Positions 29,460-41,178 of a stretch of 64,000 bases of DNA are shown piece after piece. The stretch's first letter is position 1. The number at the start of each line of letters is the position of its first letter. The notes under the pieces were generated by a model that was given only the letters and a program-made list of their open reading frames with translations, ran no database searches and was not told the origin of the DNA. The stretch spans positions 17,273,501 to 17,337,500 of the forward strand of contig CM072878.1 in NCBI GenBank assembly GCA_036937835.1. Direction: 5' to 3'. The DNA is from Pampus argenteus. Taxonomy: Eukaryota > Chordata > Actinopteri > Scombriformes > Stromateidae. The position numbers and the translations under genes were made by a program.

Positions 29460-31835
29460 TCAAGCTTGCGTCTCAGGTGGCTGAACGAGAGCCTTGCGGT
29501 ATTTGCACTGTATCCACACCCTGTACATGGTCAGCTGTTTCCCTCTGTTCACCTGTAGCCTTCGATCCACGAGGTTCTGCACTTTCTCAAGACCGGCCTC
29601 AGTGAACATCTCATGGAGCTCATCTGAAATGAGAAGAAGTACGGAAACATGATCATATGCACAATATTTAAAACAACAAAATAATAATAATCTTCAAAAT
29701 AAGTCTTTATTTTTTACCTTGAGTAAAGAAATATACTCTTGTTCCATCACCGCGGACATAAAAGTTTTCTGACAGACACCTTCCTAAGAGATGAACGCAG
29801 AGAAACCAAGAAATTAATATGTAATAATAAAAGTGGTATTTATTAAAGCTTTTGAGCTTATGTAGCAGCTAATTCTTCAAACAGTGTTATTTGATCCATC
29901 TTCAAGGCTCAACACTCGTAGCAGCTCATGAACGGCTGACTTTTTCTGAATCTGGATGATCCCGAACAGCTGTAGGGACGATTTTGGACTAACCTTTCTT
30001 GAAGCGGAGTTGTGCCATATCGTAACGTCCGTAGTCTCTGAGCAGCATTACTCCTCCAGGCTTCAGCAGCCGTGCTAATCTACTGATGGATGCCTGCATC
30101 CTGACACAGATGTGAAACCAGTGCAATAATCAGCGACTCAGAAGAAACCAGAAAGATGTAGGAAGACAAGAGAAAGAAAGTTCATACTTGTCAGGATGCA
30201 ACGCTGAGAGCACGAAGATTAGCACTATAACGTCAAGGCTTGCATCTGGGACGGGGTAATTGGCTTCCTCGTCACTCAAGTCGTGAACAAAGGCGAAGCA
30301 GCGTCCGTGGTCGTACTCTGGATTAGTCTGATGACGTGACGGCAATGTTAATTCATCTGTACAGATCTATCAACACATCCGTTCATTATTAGCATCGTCT
30401 CACCTTGACTAACTCCACAGCAGTGCTGGAGAAATCACAGCAGTACACAAAGAGTCCCGGATCACTGCAAAAAAAACACAATGTTAAACAGATAATAGTA
30501 TTTATTAATAACCTCAACATGTACATATCTTGCCTGCACTTACTTGTTGGTCTTTAGGATTGGAAAAACTGTGTTGCCCACACCACAGCCGACCTGTGGA
30601 CGTCAATTCATATAGTATTCATTCAGTTTACAGCAGCCATAAAACAAATATTTAACTTTATTTAAAAAAAACTTTTCTTAGGTTTAGAATCAGATGAAGA
30701 AGTTTGCACATAGCAGAACAATAAACTAATGGATTGAAAAAACAAAATATAGTCATTACATGCATATTGTAAGTAAGTTTTGCTAACGTGAATATCTCAC
30801 CTCCAGGATGCGACATGTGGCAGAGGAGCCGGGGAAGTCGCCATCAGCGTGAGGCAGAGCTGCAACATCCCTGCTTTGTTCTGGATCCAGACGCTGCTGC
30901 TGCTGCTGCTGCTGCTGCTGACCGTCGGAGACGTCAGGACGGGACTCATGGTTAAAGCCGCTCTGTGGGGCCAACTCTGGGAACTCCGTGAAGAGCCAGT
31001 GACGGTCTTTGAAGAAGCGATTTTCATGTATTGTGTAGAAATCATTCCAGTACTCATTGGCCTGGCAGTCGAAGTCCTCTGCAAGACAAGGTAAGACAGC
31101 CAGCAGACACTATGTATATTAAACTAAGCATAAAACTGACTCTAAAACTTAGTTGTAGCTTCAGCGACATGAAACATAAACTAAAGCTCAACCGTATCAG
31201 CAGTTTATTGTCCCTCCAGTCATACCGTGTGGGTCATATGTTTGGTACCTTGTTTCTCTGGAGGCAGTGGCTGGCTGTTTTCTAACACTTTCTTCTTAGC
31301 AGCTGCTTCTTGCTCCTCAGTCCACTCCACATTGTCCCTGTTGACAACAAGTCATTCATACTCAGTCTGGGTGAAGTGATGTGATGGATGTAACAGCACA
31401 GAAACACATGGCAACCATTAGATGGAGGTTCTCATGTGACATTCACGTACTCAGATCTCGATACGGTAATAAAACTATAACATGTTAATCCTCAAATAAA
31501 CAAACAACCAGTCAACGACTATAATGCCAAATACATGATATTAAATGTGCTCATCGTTTTAGCAAAATACCAATCAACAAAAATCAATAAAATGATATGT
31601 TAAAGGTTAGTATTGGTATTTTTCCCAGACATCAGCATCTTTAATATAAATCCTTTTAAAGTTTCTGGTAGAAAATTACCGACCATGCGTTATGTTGGAA
31701 AACCTGCCGCGGGTCGGTGAGGAAACGTGTCCCGAACTGAGGTCGTTTCACGTCTCCGGTGGTCGAATCAGACAAAATCAGCCCCGATTCACTGCTGTCT
31801 CCCTGCGCTGCGACCACGGCACCGGGCGCCGCCAT
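29460..31835 (-). CDS. mettl2a: tRNA N3-methylcytidine methyltransferase METTL2
   Basis: SAM-dependent methyltransferase that in mammals forms 3-methylcytidine at position 32 of threonine and arginine tRNAs. Nine exons: 31684-31835, 31249-31337, 30801-31078, 30544-30593, 30404-30464, 30188-30327, 29994-30100, 29718-29783 and 29460-29623. They total 1107 bases, 368 residues plus TGA. Family landmarks appear in order: QFGTRFLTDPRQVFQHNAW, DNVEWTEEQ, EYWNDFYTIHENRFFKDRHW, LFTEFPELAP, FPGSSATCRILEVGCGVGN (SAM motif I, about residues 174-180), FVYCCDFSSTAVELV, CFAFVHDLSDEE, LKPGGVMLLRDYGRYDMAQL, NFYVRGDGTRVYFFTQ and LQVNRGKQLTMYRVWIQCKY. Start chosen at ATG 31835 (MAAPGAVVAAQG). Human METTL2A/2B are recent duplicates, so the fish gene is the single pre-duplication copy. 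Confidence 0.96.
30894..30920 (-). repeat. mettl2a: (CAG)9 coding repeat in mettl2 exon 3
   Basis: Nine consecutive CAG codons on the minus strand encode nine glutamines in the poorly conserved linker between the N-terminal EFPELAP segment and the SAM-binding fold. Human METTL2A has no comparable glutamine run there. The reading frame is kept on both sides (DG before, RLDPEQ after). Confidence 0.95.
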
Positions 31836-32719
31836 GCTGGAACTGACGCAACGGAAGAAGAGCCGTGATGCGTTCAAGTAGTATCGGAAGTTTTGGAATT
31901 AATTGACACTAGTATGACAAAGTTGTTTTCTTTTGGTATAAAAGTTACAGGGAGTAGACGCAACGCGCTTAGTGGGCTTTTCCTCTTTTACATAATTATA
32001 TTTGGGATTAAATATGACATGTTTCTACTTTGTTAAACAGTTTGAAGCTCATCTTTTTTCTCTCTACAGTTTTATCTTCCTTCAGATGATGCTAGAGTAA
32101 ATTGATGACCCTTTCAGTGGTTGCATCAGGCATTATATATAACTGAATGCATAATTATGAGGGAGCTTATATAAAGCACGTAAAGGAGACATGGATTTTT
32201 TTTTGTCCAGATATTAATGGATGCAAGTGACTTAATAATAACAACTCCACTGATAACTCAAATCAAACTCAGCTTAAACATACTGAAAGTATGTTTAAGC
32301 TGCAACTTTTCAGCTGTGCTGCAGTAGGTGCAGTGTTCATACACTAGAGGGAGACATATCTCTTCACCCTCTACATTTATCAGTTTTCTCACCCATAAAT
32401 GCAGAAGTTTCATCCAGTCTTATATAGATTAAGGTGATTGTGAGCAGGATGTGGTGACAGAAATATTTTTTTTTGTGGTGTATGAAAGGAAGTATAGGTT
32501 TGCATCAGCATGCAGCAGAAAACTAGTAGTATTCTAACTTGACATGCAAAAAAAAAATCTGCAAATTTGATTATAAAATAACTTTGATGCGTTTTCATTT
32601 CAGTGTTACCAAGTATGTATATATTTTACATGTAGATATAAACATGTCACTCTTTGTCTAATGATTTTCTATATTCACTGTGGAGTGAAACAGTCAGATT
32701 CTCAAAGGCATAAGTGGTA
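31836..32719. other. mettl2 promoter side / itgb3 downstream interval
   Basis: The first tens of bases right of 31835 should hold the mettl2 5'UTR. The rest is AT-rich with no coding gene. A short perfect word shared in inverted form (gcttaaacatactgaaagtatgtttaagc, about 32271-32299) makes a strong hairpin of roughly 13 bp arms. Confidence 0.5.
32271..32299. repeat. perfect short inverted repeat (hairpin)
   Basis: AGCTTAAACATACT and its reverse complement AGTATGTTTAAGCT face each other across a spacer of only a few bases. It is located between mettl2 and itgb3, in AT-rich sequence. It could be a remnant of a small transposon end or chance; no flanking target duplication was seen. Confidence 0.7.
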
Positions 32720-34084
32720 TTTATTGTGATGTCCATGTAAAATTGCATGCAGATCATGTCACAAGTGATCTGTCAGGACCAATGTCTCATATATTGAATA
32801 CAGAAACAGTTAAATAACTATTTCTACTTGAAATATATTAGGCAACTTTGGATCTCAAATATTAATTTAAAGTAACTTAGGCTTTTGTATGTCTTGTAAG
32901 CAGCTTTGACATTTGTTAAAAGTATCACAAGCTAGAGGTAAAACCAACGCATCTTTAAAAACAAACAAACAAACAAACAAACAAAAAAACCTGTACAAAT
33001 ACAGACAACTAAGCAGCGAAATGTCAGGCCATGTCCTGAGACACAAACAGAGCTGTAGGACCAAAATACACCTCACATCACAATCTTATCTCCCATACAG
33101 CGGTTGCAAAAAAGCAAGAACAAGTTCGTTATTAATAATAATTACATTGCATTATAGCCAGTATATTTTGATGTGCAATAAATTCTGCTCACATAAACAA
33201 ACAAACAAAAAAAAAAGGATCTGGTATTTCAGTGTATCACAGTGCTGGTCAGTAGAACATTGAAACAAATCCAACAATTTACAGTTCAGCAACAGCAGGA
33301 CAGATCGCTTTTTTCATACAGTTCAAAAGAAATCACAGAAGAACTCAACAAACATGAAAAACATGACACGAGGTTGACGAACATAGAAGTCATAGCGATA
33401 ATAAAGTTGTCATCGTTGCTATGCAACACTAAACCACACACAGGTTACATTTTTGTCAAAATTATTATTACAGATGGTATTTTGCCCCATGAAAAATAAA
33501 AAATAAAGGAAGTGGTTTTGTACATGATTATGTTTCAAGCTTGTTTTAATAATTTATTAAAGTTGTATAGTTCACATCTGAGGTATATGATGAAATTTAC
33601 TGTTTACCGTTTTGAGTCATCTTTCCAAATGTGAAACGGGAAATTGAAACAATGCTTAAGGGGAAATAATACATCCGATATGCTTCAAAAAAAAACTTTC
33701 AATATTTTCTATACCAATTTACTATTACAACTAGGGCATGGTGATTGATATTTTAAAATGTGAGCAATACAGTAATACTAAAAAAAAATATTACAGTGAT
33801 AAAAGAGCTTCCCAGATAGATTACACAGGTTACAACAGCTGCAGCTTCCCTTACTGTAATTTTAGGGAGTTTTTTTGTTAATGAACTGTCTGATTGAATT
33901 AGCTAAAGCAGGTAACTCTCTGTGACTCACATGAACAGTTTTAGTTATGTTTACAATATGTACAATTGTTGTTGACAGCAGTAAGCAACTATTCATCTAC
34001 AGTAGTCGGCCAAAGGTGTCACAGATCTTCTTCTCGTCCATCTCTGGTGTTTGACTCCTGAGTTTCTCTTATTGTTATCAGTCT
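32720..34084 (-). other. itgb3: itgb3 probable 3'UTR
   Basis: Candidate minus-strand AATAAA signals lie at 33553-33558 and 32720-32725; the distal one would give a 3'UTR of about 1.36 kb. The region is AT-rich with a (CAAA)n run at about 32959-32984. No second gene is visible. Confidence 0.4.
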
Positions 34085-34454
34085 TTAGTTGCCTCGGTAC
34101 GCTACGTTGGTGAAGGTAGATGTGGCTCCTTTATACAGAGGATTGTTAGCCTGGGGAATGAAAAAACAAGGTGCTGTTGTTTAATTCAACCTCAGATATT
34201 TAACCTTTTTTTTAAAGTACAATTTAGACTTTCACCTTGAGAGAGTAGCTGTATGCTGTCAGTGATTTAATTCATATTATTTCTCACCGTATCCCATTTG
34301 GCTTTGGCTCTCTCCTCCTCAAACTTGGCAAACTCTCTGCGGTCATGGATGGTGATCAGGAGTTTCCAGATGAGGAGGCCGACCAGGCCCAGTAGCAGAA
34401 TGGCTCCGGTCACCGACATGAGCACCACTAAGACATCAGGACCCTCGGGACACT
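34085..34454 (-). CDS. itgb3: itgb3 exons 14-15, transmembrane and cytoplasmic tail
   Basis: Exon 34288-34454 encodes ECPEGPDVLVVLMSVTGAIL, LLGLVGLLIWKLLITIHDRR and EFAKFEEERAKAKWDT. This covers the single membrane helix, the LLITIHDRRE membrane-proximal clasp that pairs with the alpha subunit, and the HDRxEFAKFEEE kindlin/talin-proximal helix. Exon 34085-34150 encodes ANNPLYKGATSTFTNVAYRG, N and stop. The talin-binding NPLY is intact; the distal kindlin motif is NVAY where human has NITY. The TAA stop is at 34085-34087. Confidence 0.97.
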
Positions 34455-37400
34455 CTGCGACACAGAGACAGAGAGGGAGGCGTGGGCTTTCAGTTTTCAA
34501 TACTCGGTTATCTGGTAGTTTAAGTGTCTCATACTCTTACAGTACCTGGCTCTTTTACCACAGACAGTATGGATTTGCCACTATTGTCTTCATAATATTG
34601 GAAGCGCACCACACAGTTGTTCTCATCTCTATAGCTGCAGTCCACTGCATTGTTTTCCGGAGGATCTATTGCAAGAATAAGAAGAAAAGATATAATAATA
34701 TTAATCCTTTTTTTTAAATACATGTATCAAAGTTCCACCTGCTATCAAGAGCACTTAATATAATCAGCAGCAAGAAAACAAGAGCAAACATTGCCACAAC
34801 AGGTCAGGAGATTAGAGATGGTTATAGTTCTCACCCAGTTCATCCACTACTTGAATTTCATTTTTGCAGATTCTGCTACAGCTGTTGTCTTCAATGTACT
34901 GTCCTCTCTGAAAGTGTTGACACTCGACACAAGCCCTGCAAGCAGAGCCCCATTCGGTTACTTTTTGTACAATACACAGTCTATACACAATTGATTGAGT
35001 CTTTAATGGAAGTGTGTGGTTTAATGTGAGATATGCAAAAGGACAGATAAAAAAAGCAGAAACATCTTAAGGGTATAACTAGATCATGTTGAACATGTGA
35101 AGTGCTTAAATCTGATCGCCCTTTATCTGCAGTGCATTAAACCACACCTGAGTTATTTTTTTTTGTTTTAAACTTCTGCGTGGGAGTACAACGTTATCAT
35201 CCTGCAATGCAAGAATATCATTACGAAATAGTGTTTGCACTGCAGCGGGTAATCAACCGCATGAGTTGGCAAAAGTATTGCTGTAGATTTAACAGCAGGG
35301 CCTGAGGATGGCAAAGGCAGTGCTTAGTCGGTGAGCTGATCTGTAGATTAAATTAAAATGGCAGTTAACACTTTCGTATATAGCTGCACTGTCACATCCA
35401 CATTTTGCTCTTGTGCCTTTATTTTTAAGTTTTCTGTGACCGATGCTCATAAATAACAAAAGCAGGTTGCTAATAAAAACCTGTGGTTAAAAAATGATTG
35501 ATATAAACGTTCATTCGTTTACTTTTTCTGTTATTTTGTCCATCCTATTCCCTCATTCCCTCATAGTTTAAATAGTTGAGTAATTGAATTACTGTTTAAT
35601 AGTGCAGGCACCAGGACAGGTGGGGCACTTCTCACAGGTAGCTCCGTAGGCACCAGGCTGAGTGCAGTGACACACTCCACACTCACAGTTACCCCGGCCA
35701 CTGCACAGCATTCCCATGCTGGACATACAGGTGTCTTTGCGTGTGGTGCAGTTACAGTTTTCTCCTTTCCAGCCAGAATTACACTGGCAGAAACCACAGC
35801 TACACTTCCCGTTATCTGAAAAGAGTCAAAAAGTGAAGTGAGTAGATTATAACCCCGTCAAAGTCCAGCAAAATGTTCCTAATCAAACAAAACATTTAAA
35901 TTCAAATATGTTTCTTAGTGTCGCTATGATCACATAGGTGGAGTCAGAGAATCAAATTGCAAAATACAAATTACGCAATTGTGGAGTTCGTGTGGTTGTC
36001 TGTGACTTTAAAGTTTTGTTTTTGAAAGTTAAAGCATGCATGCTGGGGCAAGTGTACCTGTGGATGACCTGCAGCTATGTAATCAGTGTTGGGTATAACA
36101 GCACCTTTAACATGTGCAACCCTGAAGTTTTCAGACAGCTGTATGTTTGATGTAATGCAAATGTTGCTCATTTGTCATTATTTAATTAACTCGATTGCGT
36201 TACACTTGCATCTAAAACAATGCAAAGTTATAAAATACCTAAGAGTACTTTGTAATGGATATTACTCATATCCCTTAATCATTCCCACAAAGGCAGGAAA
36301 TGTTATTGTGAAAGCGCACACTCCCAAACACATACACACAGATTCACATACACACATATCCTGAAACTCTGTCCAAGTGGTGAAGGCACAATAGCCAAGC
36401 CTTTCTAGTAACAGTGTTAAAATGACACAAACAGAAATGCTGACAGAATGTGGAGGCGAGCTTAGCCAGAGCCCCAGAAACAACAGCGTCCTGAGCAGGA
36501 AACCAAATACGATTTGACAATATATGACTAAGAGAAAAGTAAGTGAGTCACAGCCCAGCTGGATCCGCTTCGTGAGAGACTAGTCATAAAAAGTCACATA
36601 AGGACCAATGGTCCCTAATTCCAGAGGTCAAAGCTAATCATCCTCTGTGGGAAACAAACCCTGTGAGCTGCAGCGTCTCTTTCAGACTGTGTTCGTGGCA
36701 GGGATGGGATCAGACATGCTCGTGTTGTCATTAGTTCACCATTAATTGTGCCACATCATTCTAAGTGTGTCAATAAGAGCAACAGCTAAGACGTGAGGAA
36801 CAACGTTGACTACGAGAGTTAACACCAACAGTGTTTTAAAAAAACTACACTGTGATATTTGTGGAGCACTTTCGTCGTATTTGTCTTGATTCACACACGG
36901 AAAGGGAATTTCAAGGTTTACATGATCCCGTTCTCTCCATGAGGCTGCACAGTAATCCTGCCCATTAATCACATGCCTGGGTTTTAGAGCAGGTTTACAC
37001 AGGGGGGGGGGGCAAAAACGGGGATGAACGTGGAACAGTAAAACAGACACAGTTAGACGAAGAGAGGGAAGCGGATCAAGCAAGTGGGAATGGAGACATG
37101 CTGTCGAGAGAGAGGAGGTTGGGCCAACAGAGGAATGCAAACTTTCCTGTTCTTGTTTCCCTCATATTTATGGTCCTGGGGTTGTGTTTTCTGACTTCTC
37201 CTTATCGCACCGCCCCTCAGCAGAGGAAGAAATACTCAGCCACAGGGAATATCACACATACGGAGTCTTTATGGATCCCTGGGTCACCGTAGCTCCAATG
37301 AAACGCTGGTGTCTTTAAAGACATCACGTCATGACTGTACTTAGACGCATCAACCAAATTGAGGAGTGTCCAGTTGTGGCCTTGTGTGTGTAAGTGTGTA

Positions 37401-40136
37401 GGTGAGGTGAGTGTGTGTGTGTGTCTAAACCCTGGGTGTCATCAGTAAATGCCTTAATACCTATCTCTCAACAAAACAACCTCAATTAGGAAAGACTCCA
37501 AGCTCCTCCTTGTTGACATAAGCATGTCATATTCCTGGATAATTTTAGCTTGCCAACAGACACATGACCCTTCATCTCATCCTGGTGTTTCCCACAGTGG
37601 TTTCAGGATTGTCATAAAAAAATAAATAACAAAGATATTCCTTTAAACAGAAACGGCTAAAATGATGCTGTGACGTGCAAGACTTTCATATCAAATTATA
37701 GGCCATCGTAGTTCCTGAAGTAAAAATCAATTACGGTGCAAAAATTGCACTTTTTACATGCGATTTTATGTTAAGCTCAATTTAACCCGTTTCTAAAACA
37801 GCCTTTGTTTTAAAAGGCCAAGTCAAAAACAGGATAACCGTGGTGACGTCACTATAAGCAGAAAAAGTTCAACATGAAACCGTCTTCACTGGATATTGAA
37901 TCAGAGTTAAAGTTTGTTTTGCTAAATGCACGTGAAAGATAAAAGAGCTCCCTTACAATCATAGGCCCAAACTGCTTTTACATTAAATTACCCAATGACA
38001 AAGCCTATTAAAGATTCATCAGTGTGATCAAGTAACTGTGCAATGAGCTGTGCAGACTTGTAGTAGAGAGTGATGCCACAAAGCTGATAGGGGGAAGTAA
38101 TGGAGCGCGTTCTCCGACTTTTATAAGCATCACAGTTTATGTTTAGCTGCTAAGTAATGCAATTATTTATTCTTTACAAGCAAGCGAGGAATTCTGTATA
38201 TTACGGCACATTTGTTTTGGAAAAGCTAAAAAAAAAGAAGCTTTAAAGTAACAGAAAACTATGTAAACTGACATGGGTGAGTTTACAGAGTGAGTGAGCA
38301 TGAACAAATAAAATGTGACTGGAAACAGGCAGAGTATGTCTCATGGTCAACGACGTCCTCCGAGGAGGGAAAAGGAAGCTAACACTGACATGAAGTAAAG
38401 GTTTGGGTCATATATATATATATATATGATGATGATCTTTAACTCTGGTCACATAAGTAGGAGTAAAAATATGTTTTTCTTGTACTTTGGGTGAGCCAAA
38501 CCTCAACAGTCAGTGCATTTGTTCTAATTGTTGGTGAAACTCTGGCAATGAGACAGAAAGAAACGTATCTACTCACCGGAGCATTGAGCCCCTTTGAAGC
38601 GCGGGCAGTTGAAGTCGTCACACTCGCAGTATTTGCCCCACACCAGACCGAACTCATTTGCATGACAGGAGCATTGCCCGCACAAACAGTTGCCTCTCCC
38701 GCTGCAGATTTGACCCTTCGGTTTTGGGATGCAGTTGACGTCATCAGAGGGCCTGTAATCCTCCACTGAGCACTCACATCGTGGGCCCAAGCGACCCTTG
38801 TGGCACTGACACACGCCGCACTCGTAGGTCCCGTTGCCGTTGCTACAGTGGGCGCTGTTGGCTTCAGCCTTAGTGTCACAGTCGCAGCTACATGCAAAAT
38901 CTACCGTGACCTCAAGGGAATTCCTGAAGCCTCGAGGTTTGATGGTAAAAGTGCGGCTCTTCTCCTTGGGACAGCCACGCAGATGTGCCTCCACGCTGAA
39001 CGACACCTGAAGAGGAGGAAACGTTTCTGTCTATAATCTGTGTATGCAGATACCAAATGTGGGACATACCAACATCTCAACTTACCGTGTCTCCGACCTT
39101 GAGGCCAGAGCAAGACTTAAGTCCATGGATGACCTCTCCATTCAGGCAAGTGGCATTGAAGGAGAGATTCAACTCTTCTGGGACTCCGAGCAGATCAAGT
39201 TCTACTTTAGAGCGAATTTTCTACTCATACAAAAAAAAACCAAATTAATCATACATTAAATAGCTAAGTTTACACGTTTACTGAGACGACATCAGTCTGC
39301 ATGCTCCATTTATTGTCCAAAGCTCATGAATTTCTTACAGCATAAGCTTTTTCAATGAGCTGAATAACGTTCCCAGAGTCATCGGACAACGTTCCCACAG
39401 TTGTGCCTGGAATGATCTTACTGTACTCCTGGAAAGAGAGATGTGACCCAGTTCAACAGTATGTTTTTCATATCAATAACCTCATATAGTGAGTGGCATA
39501 AGCAGTTTGTTTACCTCGTAGAGCAGCTTTACATTGCTGGTCACAGCAAATATTAAATTAATGTTGTTTTCAGACATTTTCTCAGTCATAAGCCCCAAGG
39601 AGGGATAATCCTGGAAGATAAAGGAAGCAAACATGTCTGTCCAACAACTCCAAAAACCATCAAAAACCAAGATGATGTACTTGAATTTCTCCATTTACCA
39701 ATATAGTAGTTTTGTTGTAAATGTTGTCATCATCGAGGTGACACTGTCCATCATTGGGATGGACGATGCCGGCTATACGCCCATCCAGAGCGATGTGAGT
39801 TTTGGCGTCAGTGGTGAACACCAGAAGGTGCGAGGCATCCGGACGCCAGCCGATCTTGTCCTAATGTCGAAGTAAAATTCGAAAAGTAAAGAGAAGACTA
39901 ACATGTACAGTATACAATACATATTTCCATATGTATATTGTGAGCATGTGTATCTGTGGGTGTATTTTTTATACCTTGCACACTACAGCCTGCATGACAG
40001 CATCAAATCCACCTTCTGGACCATCTCTATTTCTAGAAACCTGCTGTTTCCCCACCTCCTCAGTGAAACGTGATACCTTGTCCGTCAGTGACAACACATT
40101 CTTGAATCCAAATTGCGCGACGCATTTCTCTTGGGT

Positions 40137-40177
<41 letters not shown>

Positions 40178-41145
40178 AACAGGTGGAGGGGGAATAAGAA
40201 ATCATTATGTTGTTAAACATAACTGGACAATATTCACCGACAACAACCTGTCCACCTACCCAAAGCAAGGGTTTACAACTGCCTCTGGAGGAAAGATCTT
40301 CATGTAAGGGGACATGGTCTTGTCCACAAAGGCCCCAAACCCCATGCGCAGGTTGCTTGTGGTCCGGCCCATGACTATGGCCAGCTCATTGCCCAAAGTA
40401 TTAAGACGAGCCAAGTCATCATTCATTGAAAATGAAAGATCCATAAGATAGTAGAGGTCCACTGGGTAATCCTCTACCTGTTTCACTGACACGGTAAAGT
40501 GCTTGGCATCACCTGAGGGAGGAAGAGAGGAGAACACACAAGGAATGACTAATTAAACGAGATCAATTATTTCAACCTCAACCTTTAATCTATTTCAAAA
40601 GAAATGAGGAAATATCGAAACGAGATTTGAAATCAGTCTGTTGTGCAACCAGCTCAACGGAGTGAGTCACGCTACAACAACAGCAATGATCTGTGGTGTC
40701 TCATTAAACGAGGGTGTACCCGGTCTTAGCACCATATGGAGTTTCTGAGGCTTTATCTGAATCACGTTGTCAGCTGTCCCCTTGTCACTGAGCGGTGTGT
40801 TCTCCTGGATAGTCAAGATGCTGGAGGGAAACTCCAGCGCTGTCTGACTGCAGCCTGCATCCAGTAGATTCTGCTTCAAGTCACAGCGGGACACACTGGA
40901 CCCTCCTTTCCCAAATTCCTGAAACAAATATTTTTTGGGTTTATAGTTATGAGATGCATAAATACAGGAGCCCTGAAGCCAATTATCATTTACTCTTATC
41001 TGCAGGAATACAGTGTGTATGTGTGTTAGAGTCAACATACACACACATATCAGAGGATGACATTAAGAAGAATGCTGTTTCTGTCCAAATACGTTGCAGT
41101 GAGCAGTGAATTGGAGAAGCACAGACACTGTATGTGTGTAATGTG

Positions 41146-41178
<33 letters not shown>

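Noticed and set aside
31836..31877. Longer mettl2 start upstream of 31835
   Set aside because: The upstream frame has no ATG; the MAAPGAV start has a good context and fits the family length.
34298..34717. 139-codon plus-strand frame antisense to itgb3
   Set aside because: It overlaps the conserved itgb3 exons 13-14 in antisense and has no homology.
38439..39113. Several long frames in other phases around 38.4-39.1 kb
   Set aside because: They are shadows of the 430-base itgb3 EGF exon, whose true frame keeps all I-EGF cysteines.
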